Positions 33,500 through 45,752 are shown, counted from the stretch's first letter. The stretch is 64,000 nt of DNA from Leucocoprinus leucothites (GCA_013368445.1 JAACJO010000002.1:1426001-1490000); one strand, 5' to 3'. A program made the numbers and translations. Notes: generated from the sequence alone by a model not told the origin.

Positions 33500-33813
33500 T
33501 CAAGCCCTATCCTTCATTAACGTTTCTTCAAGCAATCGTAGCCTGTCTGTTGTCAGGAACATCTGGTCAACACTAATCCTAATTTGGCCGTCAGGCACTG
33601 CTGGCGCCAACACCACGTACTTTTGATGTCTTCAAACGCCGCGTCCCTGCTGTTAAGAATTTCTTTGAGCTTGCTTGTCTCGGCTCCAGCAATTTCAGCT
33701 CGAGAAGCAAGAGAGTCCGCCGCAGTCTGTAACCGTTCTGTGCGCTGCAATATTTCGTGTCATTCCTCAACCCGCAATGTCAAGTGCAATTCACTTACTT
33801 GCTTAAGCCGCAT
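33500..33813 (-). CDS. Tiny coiled-coil protein, 61 residues
   Basis: Three exons on the minus strand (33799-33813, 33621-33744, 33500-33546; phases 0 and 1) encode MRLKQ / RTERLQTAADSLASRAEIAG...AETSKLKEILNSRDAAFEDI...K / NRLRLLEETLMKDRA. Donors GTAAGT and GTACGT and acceptors GCAG and ACAG are standard. The whole chain is one amphipathic helix. The five-codon first exon ending KQ at phase 0 resembles MVELKQ of the tropomyosin-like gene at 9398. No family recognised. It was missed as a single frame because no exon exceeds 124 nt. Confidence 0.65.
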
Positions 33814-36311
33814 TTTGAACCTCTTTGGTGGTTGGGGTCACAGTTCGTGATCGCTGCTAACACAATGTGTATTTATCGGCCACAAAGGCGTCTATTAAGA
33901 CAGAACAGAGGGCATCAATGAGCTCTGCATCAAATGTGTCAACAAGCTATGCCTTAGCTAACTGTCAATCATCTCGGTAAAGCATCTAAGAAATTGTCGG
34001 TCAGGGGTTGAGGTACTACGTGATTTGGATTTGCCGAGATTAGTTGCCCTTTTTACTTATTGTCGGCGCCCATAGTGTGATATGACGGGACGGACATATT
34101 AGAAGAAGTGGTTAAACCATCATAGAATATTGGATGCGGCGAATTCACAATGACGACGGTGAATGAGCCGAAACACTGCCTGATAACAAAGCGCAAGCGT
34201 CGGCACGCAGGACTTGGCACTGCAAAAGCTCTGGCTATATGCTTGGATGCACTGAAATGGCCCGCATTTAGTCCTCATCCTTCCATAGCGGGAATTAATC
34301 AAGAAATCACTCACCGGCGATTTCCTGTAGGGAAGGAAATGGAAATAGCCCGGCTGGAGTCCATCACTCGGAACAATCACGGCTGGGTCATTTGTAGAAT
34401 GCCAATGCGGCTACCATTGTGGGCACAGTGATATTTCCCCTTCGTAACCGAATCCCATACCCCACCCCGACCCCACAAGGCCATGATCCCCATTGGAAGC
34501 GCTAGTTATGCCCGAGTTGAGAAATCGAACACAAGAAAATGCGGAGACCTACCAGTGATGTAGTGTGTCTACAAGAAATCCGAATTGGGGAACGCATGCA
34601 GGTCCCGTCCCACACCCGACTTTGGAGATCTCCTCAAAAAACCATCACTGGCACCGCTCTTTGACCCACTCTGCCCATGACAATATCATAAAAAAAATTC
34701 TGGTGCTTCTCTGATCCAAGCAGCGCCATAGATGATGTCAGTAGGTAGGTTGTTGATGGAGCGCTTGGTTCTTTGGGTGGAAAGTGTCAAGGTTTCGAGG
34801 GGCCTTGTTCCGATTCGGTCAGTGTTTTGAGCTGAGTCACACATAGTTTCTCTAACGTTGTTTGAGATGGCCACGAATTCTTCACTGGAAAATGTGCCTT
34901 ACGAGGCGTGTCGGAATTTCGAATCCGTTCCATGGAGCTTGGGCATGAGCGTCAATATCGAGGTGGGTGAGGTGACGATCGACAGGATATGGAAGGGTCC
35001 GCAGGTTGCGGGGGCTTGCGGGTCACCGCCCGAGAAAAGTTTTTCGAAGCAGGGGGAAGTTTGTTGGTGTGATGATTTTTTCCTAGGCTGACGCGTGGTA
35101 CATGGTATGATGAATCTCGGACCACTGAGTTGGTCGATGTAAACGCTGTGAACGTAGTCGGTATAAAATTTATCGGGGTTTTGTGTTTGTTCTGGCCATA
35201 AAATCGGCACTCAAGAAGTAAAAACTTTGTTGGTTGGCTAAGGTTAGCGTAGACAAGAATATTAATCCTGATAATCTGTTAGTTAGGTATTCAGATCTCC
35301 ATGTATTCGGGGGCGCCGGTCATGCCAAGGGTCCGCTTCACGACAGATGGTAAGAGCGATGCATATAACTCAGTGTTCACTGTCTTTGAAAATCCGTTTA
35401 TATACACGTTCCCAAATTTCTACTGGGAAGGGCGGCAGAGCGGCTGGGAACTTCCCAACAGTGCTTCAGACATTGCCAATATCCCAGAATGGGAGCTTGT
35501 GTGAGGCAGCATGTAGGAGGTGCCGAGGAGGTCGTAGTGTATATACAGGGCCAAGTGATTGTTCTGAGATGCCAAGGGCCGAGGAGATACTTGACCCGCC
35601 TACTCCATTATCCCTTCCTCCGCGGCCGCACAAATTTCTCAAGCCTGAAGGCCTGAAGAAAGGATCGGGCCCAAAAGCCAATAAGTAAGGGCCGACAAAC
35701 TGGCCCATCTGGAAGATTTGAGATCTCGGGCTGATGTCGAGATCAATGCCAGGGCTTCGCCTGTATAATCTATTCGAGTACAGTTCGCAAGTCACCAGAC
35801 CTTTCGTAGTGGCGTCGAAGAAAAAAAGAAAACAATTACTCCAAGTCGGTGATTAGCAAGCCACCTCGGTGACTAAAAATTTAACAGGGAATGGGTGATT
35901 AACTAATGACTACCTAAACAATGAGGGCAGAAAGAGTAAAAAAAAGGTGCTGGAGCGAGGAGAGTGTGAAAAGTTGATTTAGAAAAAAAAAAGCGAAACG
36001 AAAGACTGGATATAGTGTTCACAACAAAAAGAAACCGGAATCTAAGCAAAAAAAGAAGGCACCGCCTGAGTAATTGGGATATCATCATGGACAATAACAA
36101 GAACAGCAATAGATCGATGGCAATACAACACTCGATGGCGTGAGGGCGTGGGGCAGTGATTAGGGACGTAATTAAAGAAGTAATGGAGAGGGGTAGGGGT
36201 GAGGACGAACGTAGGGAGACACCTGCTCAGGTCAGAAGGGATGGAGTCGAGCAGATCGGACTCGAAATCTCAGATCCCAGACCTTCCGGCGGCTAAGGAT
36301 ATGTAGGATAG
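33814..36311. other. 2.5-kb region with gene-like debris but no complete gene
   Basis: Most frames here are short and unsupported. The minus strand at 34686-35500 has several stretches that read like protein (listed separately). A purine-rich patch lies near 35800-36060. Confidence 0.35.
34686..35500 (-). pseudogene. Possible degenerate or unresolved gene
   Basis: Minus-strand pieces that look coding occur in different frames: KFGNVYINGFSKTVNTELYA...LGMTGAPEYMEI (35430-35295), PDKFYTDYVHSVYIDQLSG (near 35180), LPYPVDRHLTHLDIDAHAQA followed by PWNGFEIPTRL (35010-34900) and INNLPTDIIYGAAWIREAPE (34760-34690). Some junctions have GT/AG signals (for example TRL/GTAAGG), but I could not join them into one frame or assign a family. 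Either a rapidly evolving intron-rich gene or a decayed one. Confidence 0.28.
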
Positions 36312-38758
36312 CTACGACCGTGTCGGCTGTGTGACTGGGAAGGCCGATGACATGGGCGATACTTGTGCTTGTGTGATATCGTCGAAATTGGTGGCTGATG
36401 ATGAAGAGTTGTGGAGCGTCCCAGATGACCCTGGAGTGTTTGGTGTATTTCCAGAGTGATTGCTCACTTTGCCGATGAACCAGGACTTCAAAAACAGTGT
36501 TGTCAGTATCACTAAAGTTTAAGGGAGTAATACGTGGACGTACTGGCACCCAGCCTCGATCACCGCCCTGCTCCTTCACAGCCTGTGGGAGTACAGTCAA
36601 TATACGAGTCGAACTATGATCAATGGAAATTACCCACGTATGACCAATGGTTATATCGCTTGAACACTCTCAGCTGATCGCCTTCCACAAGCTCAAGTTC
36701 TTCGTCACCCTTTTTGTTGTAATCCATCAATGCAACACCAGGGAAACTTGTCGAGATAATGCTTAAGGGTAGAATTGGTGTCTTTGAGCTATCGCTTCCA
36801 GAGATACCCTTCGCGGCATTTGCTTCTGCAACTGCAGAGGCAACAGGAACGTTTGTCTCAAGCAGGCAACCAGCGGGTACCCAACCTTGTTTAACGATAT
36901 CTGTCTCAACAATACCAGTACCATTGGGATCACGCTGAACGATCCACCATCCTCTCGACCGTGAGAGAATGATGTAAGTGTCACCGCTGGAGAGAAATTC
37001 AGGCACAAGGTCTAGACTGGAGAGATGATGAGAACCTACACAACAACATCGAACTCATCCTCTTGTTCAGCCATGTAGGGATAGATGGCAACCGCATACG
37101 ATACAGTGCCATTGGGTGGGGGGATAGCAACAGGGTTGGAGTGGGTTGATTGTTGGCTCTCGCTTGGTTTGGGATCAGATTTGAGCGAGGTTGAACCAGG
37201 AACCATGAGTGTGTTTTCGCTGGTTGTGGAAGCCCCAGCCTTCGAGGATGACGAGCCAGGTGGTGTTGCCGAGTCCTCTTTCCGCTGGTCAATCAATGGA
37301 GAAGGAAATCCCGCTTCGGGCCAGCCAGGCTGAGTGGTCGAAAGGGGCCCTGATGTTGTAGATAAATCTGAGACTTCAAGCTTTGGTGGCCGATTGGCTT
37401 TCGAGGAGGATCCCGACTTGTAGTGACCTTGTGTCGCCACGGTATCATTAGATATTACGGAGGAAGCTTTACGAGCAGCATGCTTTTGTTGTGCGACGAC
37501 GATAGGGGAACGGATATCCTTTATATGTTTCAACATGAAAACTGGGTTCTTTTTCGAATCTTTGAGTTTCTGGAACAAAAGCAAAGGTTTTTCGTCATAG
37601 CTCAAACACCGTTCGATACGGTTGCCTACAAGAAAAATAAGGCTGAACAGCATATACGGGAGCGTTTCCGAGAACGCACCAGATGAACCATAGCAAATGA
37701 ACATCGCATAATTCTTCCATGAATCATTGTTAATGCGATACTTTTTGAGTGCTGCAGGGAGCACTTTCCACGTTGGATCCTCCAAGCTGACTTTGAAGCT
37801 TTTTAAATTGTCAGAGATCTCCTGGCGCTGGGGTTTGGGAGGTTGGCTAGGGTTCGGGGAGTCCGTCACTGACGAGCCCTGCGCATTTTGACGTTTATCT
37901 ACGACAGTTGAGGTTGTTGATTGAACGGAGGAAAGGGAGGTTCCTGCGTTAGAACGAGAATATGGAATCTCATGTTCCAGTCTCTGGGGGGATGGATGGG
38001 GTGATTCAACCGAGTCTTGTTTTGTTGGTGATTTCTGTGGTTTAACGAATTGTGCCCATTTGAAGGATGGTTGTCTCCGCAGTTCGCCTGGTTCTTCCTG
38101 AAAACGTCGGAAACAAGTTGGTGGCAAGGCGGTATTCAGAGTATAAGTAGGCACGCACGTTACGAGGTAATGCCGTCCTGATACTGCTGAGGTCTTCAGT
38201 AAATGATGATATAAGATGGTTCAATTGGCGATTATCGTCTTCAAGCGACCGAAGCCGACTGGCTGGAGATCAAGCAGATTGACATTGGTTCAGCCGCAGA
38301 AGCTGCCGGTGCATAGTTTGAATACCTTGCTCTTGTACAATGGAATGAAGCTTTTCCAAAGACAAGTTTTCCGGCCGGTCAGGAGCTTCCGCTGTTGAAC
38401 ATTACATTGGATGGGTATTCAAATTCACACTCTGTAAGCTTACATGGCGGTATATAATGGTCTTCATCTATCGGAATATTGTTCGCAATTTTGAGTTGGT
38501 ATATAGCCTTGAGGATAGCCAGCCTCTGGCCGATAGTCGACACGCCAAGTTCCTTGAGAGCTTCAGGATTCAGCAACACAAATGCCTGGCCGTCCACATC
38601 GTTGTCTGTGACTTGTCAGAGGGATGGCGGGACAAGGCAGGACCAAACGAACCTTTAAGCTGGCTTTCGTACTGCGGAAATCCGATACTGGAGAACCACT
38701 TATGGACGTCTACTGGTTCCCACTGGAGAAGAGGCCGATCCAGGAGATCATTATCCAT
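36312..38758 (-). CDS. UBC2: Ste50/Ubc2-type MAPK adaptor: SAM, RA and two SH3 domains
   Basis: Start MDNDLLDRPLLQWEPVDVHK (38758). SAM domain: WEPVDVHKWFSSIGFPQYES...DNDVDGQAFVLLNPEALKEL...GVSTIGQRLAILKAIYQL. RA domain: LKSFKVSLEDPTWKVLPAAL, INNDSWKNYAMFICYG, RCLSYDEKPLLLFQKLK. After a Ser/Pro-rich linker come two SH3 domains: AIYPYMAEQEDEFDVVVGDT...SRGWWIVQRD...KQGWVPAGCL, and ALMDYNKKGDEELELVEGDQ...NHWSYVVKEQGGDRGWVPSW. SAM and RA are shared with yeast Ste50, which links Cdc42 and Ste11; the extra C-terminal SH3 domains are the basidiomycete Ubc2 arrangement, acting in pheromone and filamentation MAPK signalling. The last exon reads SWFIGKVSNHSGNTPNTPGS and ends VTQPTRS at 36312. Confidence 0.9.
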
Positions 38759-39053
38759 TGAGTTTCAAGGGAGGAAGAAGTTGAACAAGAGCAGGATGGA
38801 AGGAAGAAGAAAGGAATAAGAGGAGGAGGTATGACCAGCACAGAATGGATTGGAAGGAGGATGCTAACGGCGGCGACTCTCATTGCTCTCGACGGCCCAA
38901 TTCAGTACCCTAAGCCACGTGAGTCCTAACCCTAGTCTATTCCTTCTTAGGAGTGATTTCCTCCTGTCACGCTGCTAAAAGTCTCCGGTCTACCCTTCGG
39001 CCTGGATTCTCCTTCTTTCGCCATTTCGTATTGTTCATGTGAATACAGAACAC

Positions 39054-42000
39054 ATGGAAGATCCCTGGGTTAATGCATGGGGCGACCCCCAGAAATCCTC
39101 TTCTGAAATACCCGCCAAGCCTCCTCTCACATCTGCTTGGTCTTCTTCCTCCAACGTCGTCACCGACGACCAGGCAGATATTGCCGTTCCGTCGTGGGAA
39201 CCAGAGTCTGGTGCAATATGGGACGATTCCCCAGATCTCCACCTTTGGTCTCGCGATAACCGTACCTCTGACCTCTGGTCTGTTCCCACTTTTGACTCCA
39301 TCGGCTTTGCCAAACCTTCGCAGGAATCACTATCACTACACCAACCAGATACACCTCCGCGGAGCTCTTCACCTCCTCAACCTGAACATACGGATCAGGA
39401 AATCGAGCATAATGAAGATATCCCGACTCACGACACTCACAATATTGATTCCATCCCTTTGAGCTTGACCTCGAACCCGGAAACCGTTCCACAGGACGTA
39501 AGTCAGCAAAGCATCCCCGAGCCTTCGGACATACTTCAGGACCGCGATGGAAAAGGATCGGAGGATAATTCTCTAGACGCCGACGGATTTGGAACTTTTG
39601 AAGATGCCGTTGAAAGCCATTCACAGTCAGGCTCATGGGTTCCTCATCAGACACTATCTGAAATTGAAGGTGCCGGGGACTGGGGGGAGACATGGAAATA
39701 CCCCGAAGCTGCGGTGGACGACAGTGACACGGAGCCCTTGGATGAATGGGAATTGGCGAAGCGGCAAAAAGAAATGCAGGATCGCTACGTTGTTCGTCGG
39801 CTGTTTACCCCTAGTGTAGGCGCGTCTAATATTACCTTCAGCCTCCAGAACTCTTGAGCTCGATACTCAGCCGATTTGATGAATTCGCTAGTGATTATTG
39901 GCCAGAGGAACCGTCAGGAGATACTGCATACCAGCATAGTCGTGATGATCTGGCAGACATGTTGGGCATGTGAGTTCCTTTCCATAGTATCCCTTACGAC
40001 ATTCAACTCAGGCATATCTCAAGTTCTTCAATTGTCGATCGATTTATTCCCTCGGATTTGTCACTCCCTCTATCAACACCCGTCATGAAAACATTCATTT
40101 CAAAGGAAATGATTGAAGCAGTTAAACTGACGAGGCATCACATCGTCACTCGTAACAGCCCCTTGTCGGTCTACATGAATACCAAAGGGTCCCTGTCATG
40201 GGAGGCCTCTGTGAAGTCAAAGCCCGATGCGGCGGAGGCAGACGTAGTTCCTTCTGGCTGGCGTATCGTTCCAAAGGAGAATTCGGAACAACATCAATCT
40301 GCGAACGATGCGAAGAAAAAGGCCTCAGGGGGCCTCTTGTCTTTCTTTGGTAGGAAGTCCAATCCATCTGCTCCTCCTTCGGGTTCCACTTCTCCCATCC
40401 GTGCAAGTACTCCGGTAGGGACCTCCCCGCGAGCAAGTATCACCTCATCACGCCCGAGTGTGGACGTTAATGCTGATCCATCCGCCGTTGCAAAGCCAGT
40501 CGCCTCCACATCAGGTAAGGCTGATACGGTATCATCTGCTACAATGGCTGCACTTGCCGAAGTTTCGAGCACGGGCAAGGCGGATACTTCCAGTCCAGTA
40601 CCTCAAACAGAGGAACCTGTTCAAGCTCCCTCGGCTGTTTCCAGGTTTCTCGGACGTTTCTCGAGATCAAATAAGCCTTCCACGGCAAATTCCCGAAACT
40701 CCATCGCACTATCTACAGATGATCTTGAGTTTCTCTCGGACATTGTACCCAGTGCACATGATGAATTGGACGACATCAACCAACTGAATGCGTTATCAAC
40801 GACGATTCGTGCTCCACCCGTACCCACAAAGCTACCCCCTCCTTTGGCCCCTCCTCCCCGGGCTCCCCCCCTACCAAAGCCGCTGTCGCCTCCACCTTTC
40901 ATTAGCTCGCAACCGATAAACCCAGCGGGTCAGACTTCCTTCTCCAGCAATCGTTTGAATACCGCTGCAGGATCTATCGAAAGCCAGCTCTTTGATCTCG
41001 TCCCTGACTTTTCCTCTCAGCCTCAGCCAAGACCTCCACTACAAACAGCTTCAGCGTCCGTCCTCGCACCGCCTATCCAAATATCAGGACCCTCTGCCCC
41101 TCCACCACCTTTACCGCCCCCCTTGTCACCTATAACACCCCGGTCACGTACACCTGTGAATCAGTCACCGCTGGCTATGTCTACCGCAAAGTCATTTGAT
41201 TCTCTTTTTGATGATGACGACTTTTCTGACTTCCAAACATCGCCGAACACTACCTTAACTCCCATGATGTCGTTGGACTCGGCCTTTGACTCATTCACAA
41301 CCCCTCAGACGCCTGTAAGGTCCCAGCAAAGTCATGATGAGCCTACGTCACTTGATGATTTCGACGATTTTGTTTCTCCACCTCCTCAAGTTCCAGACAA
41401 GTCAAATCTCATACCCCTTCAACGTTCAATACCTCCGCCCAAACAATCAATACCGTCCATACCTAGAATCAACTCCACACCGCCCGCAAAACAATCAGGT
41501 AGTCTCCACCAGCGCAGAGTGTCCAAGCAGGCGGACTCTGATCTGCGAACGCTGAGCCTGTTAGAGGCTGCTGCTGCACGAGGAAAATGGCCAGCACCTC
41601 CATCACCGCTGCCCAATGCGATTCCTGCGCCCATGAGTAAAAGCGCTGAGAATAATTTGTTCGATGCATTCTCCGAGGATGCGAGCGCGCCGTCGGCTAG
41701 TGTAGCTGTTCCCAATACAACTTTGAGCTTATCTTCGCCGTCGAATTCAATCTCTCCGCCTATGCTTGCGGCAGCTCCACCGCCTACAGAATTGGCCATC
41801 AGTGGGAATGCCGCTGGCTTGAACTCTTCTGGAAGTAGACCTGCGCTGAGCGGGATGAGAAGCCCACCACTCTCAGCGCTGGCAATGACTCCGCCGCCAC
41901 TGATTCCACCACACTCACCGATGAAACCGGTCACACCAGCACCCTTATTCCAGGCGCAAAATGGCCAGAACTCACAATCGCAGGTACAGTGGAAAATTCC

Positions 42001-42361
42001 TTCGCCGCCATCTGCCAGCCCCTCGCCTTCCTTTCCGCAGCCCAATGTTTCACTTGGTTTCAGTCCTGATGGAAGCTCGGGCGCAAATGGGAGCAGGAGT
42101 GCTACACCTTTACAACAACATCTACAGCAACAGAAGCCTGCGGTAGACGCCTTCTCTTCACTGTTCAGCTCAGCCCACCCGCGGTGCTTCACACGCGCAG
42201 TGGGAGTACATCGAGTCAGAACCCTGGCTCTGGCGGTGGAAAACTCTCGGCGCAGGATCTGTCATTTTTCGAAGGGCTATAACGGTGTATTTTGTTGTTT
42301 TTCGTTTATTTACCGGAGACTTGGCGTGTCAAATTTTTACCTTGTTTTTCCCCCAGCATAA
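39054..42361 (+). CDS. Large Pro/Ser-rich protein with DFxDF-type motifs
   Basis: Start MEDPWVNAWGDPQKSS. Two short introns join MQDRYV / PPELLSSILSRFDEFASD and LADMLGM / HISSSSIVDRFIPSD. A folded core (RFIPSDLSLPLSTPVMKTFI, VVPSGWRIVPKEN) is followed by a disordered Pro/Ser tail containing DDFSDF, DDFDDF, DGFGTF and NLFDAF. Such acidic-Phe motifs bind clathrin adaptor ear domains in proteins such as aftiphilin, so an endosomal or trans-Golgi trafficking role is possible (inference). Family not securely recognised. The frame used runs to 42361, but its last 50 residues (HPRCFTRAVGVHRV...) look unnatural, while the -1 frame from about 42184 reads SGSTSSQNPGSGGGKLSAQD then LSFFEGL stop at 42282. 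See the finding on this frame break. Confidence 0.75.
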
Positions 42362-43530
42362 ATTACCATTGAGACACTGCACGACTGATCGCATTGATTC
42401 ATGTTACCTAGTGTCTGAAGTCCATCAACACAGACTGACTGACTGTCATCAGGCCCTCCTTTGCGCCACGGAAATTCACGGGGTTTATGGAATGATGTGG
42501 ATAAATGTTGGCTCAAAGAAGTCGTGTGCCCATGTCGCCTTGCAGTGGGTGTGGGTACTTCAATTAATCAGCTACTAAAATGTTTAGGAGATCCCATAAC
42601 ATTGAGCTTCTGACCATTTGCCGTTTCGCCTCTCCACATGCATTTACGCGGTCACAGTCTGCCTTCCGCGCGGCACTAGATAAGGGCTATGCATCTAGTA
42701 GTATGAACACTTGAGCGATGCATTCTATTTTGACTCATGTGAGGTACACGTAGTGGATCTCGATCCCATCACGGTTCCCCTTCTCAGACTCGGCATTTTT
42801 TTCACTGCCTCGTACCTATTATTTCACCGCGCAAGCATGACCGAGTCGCTTCTAATTGTATTTAGCAAGAGACAAGAGAATGACGTTCCGGAGCGTGTAC
42901 ACATTTTAGCAACTTTCTTTCTCTCGGTATTAAAGCTTTAGCGATCGGGATCGGACGTTGAGATTCAGCGATTTGGGAGTAATAATTGAAAATGAGGCAT
43001 CGGCGCCTGCTGCCAATGCCTGTATTTGACTCGAAATCTATTCATAATTACCTAGCTAATGACTACTAAGGTAAGGTATCAGAGGGGAATACACAGCCCC
43101 GAGATTACAAGGGAGGCCTAGAACAAGAATACTGCTACATCTAGATAATATTAGACAACAAGAGGGGGGAGGGATCCAAACGGCAAATCAAAGTCGGAAC
43201 GCCTGAAAGTAAGATCGGGTATGAGAAAACAAAAACAGAAACGGTGAAAGTTAAATAACAATAAACGAGATTGTGGCTAAACGGAAGACTGCGTGTTTGA
43301 TTGGAATTGGTGAATCGAAATTGAAACTTGAAACTTGAAGAAGCAGAGAGTGTAAGGGAACAGCGACAAGAGATCAAGATGGCCTAAAGATAGCTTAAGT
43401 GTATAAACTTGATTGGAGAATGCACTTTCTTCAGGCGTTCTTGGCCCTTAAGTCTATATTTACCGCGGGTTGTAAAAAGCCAATGAGAATGATGATAGAT
43501 GGGCGAGATGAGAGAGGAGTCAATTCGGAC
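42362..43530. other. Intergenic 1.2-kb, convergent 3' flanks
   Basis: Frames at 42285-42578, 42711-42941 and 43141-43377 have no motif or splice partner. Nothing supported. Confidence 0.45.
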
Positions 43531-44927
43531 TCAGCCGCGCGCGGGCTGATTAAAAGAGCGTTTCAACCGTAGCTGAGGCTGCCAGCTGCCTAGGGATACG
43601 TGATACATACTGACGAGAACAATATCGTCGAGTGTGATCACCCCCTTGCCGCTCAATCCGACTTGCCACTGCGGATCGGCATCGTCTTCAAGACGTGAAT
43701 GTTGGCGCTCCTGGAATAACATACCCGATCGGTCAACTTCTGACCCATCATCATGATCATAGCGGGATGCATACCTCAATGAAACGTTGTACGCATTTGG
43801 CTACATTTTTAGCTAATTTGGCGAGAGTGATTGGACCTGGCGGGCTCCGGAAATCCTTGGTGGGTATTTGTCTGCTCCATTGGCGATATCCCGGCCACTG
43901 TGATACATCAGTACTATGCAATTAAATGTAATAGAAATGGAAGCTTACCTCCAGGCGGATTGAAACACTGGGTCCACGCCCTTCGAAGACGGGAAGGTCT
44001 CGGTCTCGTAAACGTTTCACTCGAGAATGAAGCGCATCAGTCAACGAGATACCGCATTCTTCTGGACCTATCATCCAGAAAAAAATTGGGGCATCAAGTT
44101 CGATTTCTTCGACATAGCGCTTCCTGTCGCTGTTGGTGTGGGGTTTATACATCAGCTGAGGTACAAATGGTCCCGCAGCACCCGCCACGGGGAGAGACAG
44201 CGCCTCGCGAAAGAACTGCAATTGGTCTCGGTGTGAGTAAATGCCCCTCTTAGGTTGATCAACCTAAAAATGAATGAGCAGCGAGCCTCGTCAAACGTTG
44301 GCGTACTCACATGGGGAGATCTTGAAATGGCTCTGGATGGTTGGACATTGGGAGAGTTTCCTACAGATAGCGCAACGCTCGCAGGGGTTCGCGGCGAGGA
44401 CAGAGCGCTCATCACAGGAAATTCTGGTGAGGGGACACCCGTCGAGGAAGGTGCGATCCTCGTGGGTACAGGTGGTTGGTTGACCATAAGCTGGAAGCCT
44501 ATGTTATTGTCACTGTAGTTGTCATTGTAGGGGAGTGGGTAACGTTGAACATTCCAGGAAGGATTGGGAAATGGTGCGGGGTAATACTGAGGTTGCCTTT
44601 CCATAGTTTCGTAGGACGTGAGCGGATACCCAGGACGCCACTCGTTCGTTTCTGATCCGTACGAAGGGTCACTAGAACAGCTCATGAGCTCAGCGCCCGA
44701 TGGGGCAGTAGCCATGCCACTATTGGGATACTCGTTGAACTCTGTCTGTCAGACCCAATCAAAAACAATTACGAGGCTTAATCCAAAAGGGGGCTCACAT
44801 AAGAAGGCATTGCGCACGAGAAGTTGGTCAGAGGAAAAAGGGCCGAGAGTGGGTTGTGGTACTGCCAGCCCGAAGGATCGTGTCGCCGCTTGGAGGAAGG
44901 GGAGGTGTAAGGGGAGGGGGAAAGCAT
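43531..44927 (-). CDS. Conserved fungal protein of unknown function
   Basis: Start MLSPSPYTSPSSKRRHDPSG (44927), spliced AMPSY / TEFNEYPNSGMATAPSG at phase 0. The first 220 residues are Pro/Ser/Tyr-rich and disordered. A folded C-terminal domain follows: LQFFREALSLPVAGAAGPFV, YVEEIELDAPIFFWMIGPEE, CGISLTDALHSRVKRLRDRD, SVSIRLEWPGYRQWSRQI, PTKDFRSPPGPITLAKLAKN, VAKCVQRFIE. It ends GKGVITLDDIVLVSMYHVSL...GSWQPQLRLKRSFNQPARG. The density of Trp, Pro and Arg at fixed positions suggests a constrained domain; I recall similar unnamed proteins in other basidiomycetes but cannot name a function. A nuclear or regulatory role would be a guess. Confidence 0.75.
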
Positions 44928-45752
44928 TCTAGAGCCGTATTAGTAGGAAGTACATAAGCGTTGACTAGGTCAGAACTGACTGTATTTGAGCTGTTGGTGC
45001 TGTTGTCATGTCGGGGATCAACCACATCAAGGAGTACTTGGGTAGGGCTTCAAGTGGGCGACTTATATAGATTTACTCGGACATTGCATGAGATCGTTTG
45101 ACGCAATTACCGATCCTGGGGTACAACCAAATATGGTAAAAAAGCTGTAGAGCTTTATTCTTCGTCTGTCGTTACTACCCAGCCTCAGGCCATCTAGAAG
45201 GTCTGACCAGGGCGCGTTTCCGTGGTTTATGGGGCTGAAAGCGGAAGGATATGATGAAGTCTGAATGGATCAGAGACTTGCTAGGCCAACGAGGAAACTG
45301 TCATCGACGCATGGCTGAGCTGGAATTCCAGAAAATACGAGGCTGCGTCGATATACTCCATGAGTGAGTTATTCCCAGCCCAAAAAGGCGAACTGAACCG
45401 CCTTCGCATAACGCGCCTTTGCTATTTGCACAGCATTCGCGACGAGCATTCGCACGAGATGAGATCAGGCGTGAAACTCGCATTTCCAGGCATTTTGTTG
45501 GACAAGCTTGCAATGCGGAACCATTGGCAGATGACTTGTGATGAAGTGTCCATCATGTACTGATCTTTGCTGGTTCACAGAGATATTAACCAGCGAGAGT
45601 GTGGAAAGCGAGGCCTGTGTAATTGCTCGACTGAGGCTGTACTAGCCACCTGCTTTTTGACAAACATTTTCTCCACGTGACCCGAGCTTCTCGCGTCTCT
45701 ACCTCAGCATCCTCATTGATCCATATCCACTACCTCCATATTTCCCAAGGCT
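44928..45752. other. Divergent promoter region, 0.8 kb
   Basis: Lies between the unknown-function gene (minus) and LEO1 (plus). Frames at 45301-45563 on both strands mirror each other and are unsupported. Confidence 0.45.

Noticed and set aside
41419..42192. Minus-strand Gly/Ala-rich frame of 257 codons
   Set aside because: Antisense shadow of the Pro/Ser-rich DFxDF protein; low-complexity glycine runs mirror proline codons.
42184..42200. 17-nt intron in the DFxDF gene
   Set aside because: It would fix the frame but is far below any credible spliceosomal intron length; a one-base error or real frameshift is likelier.
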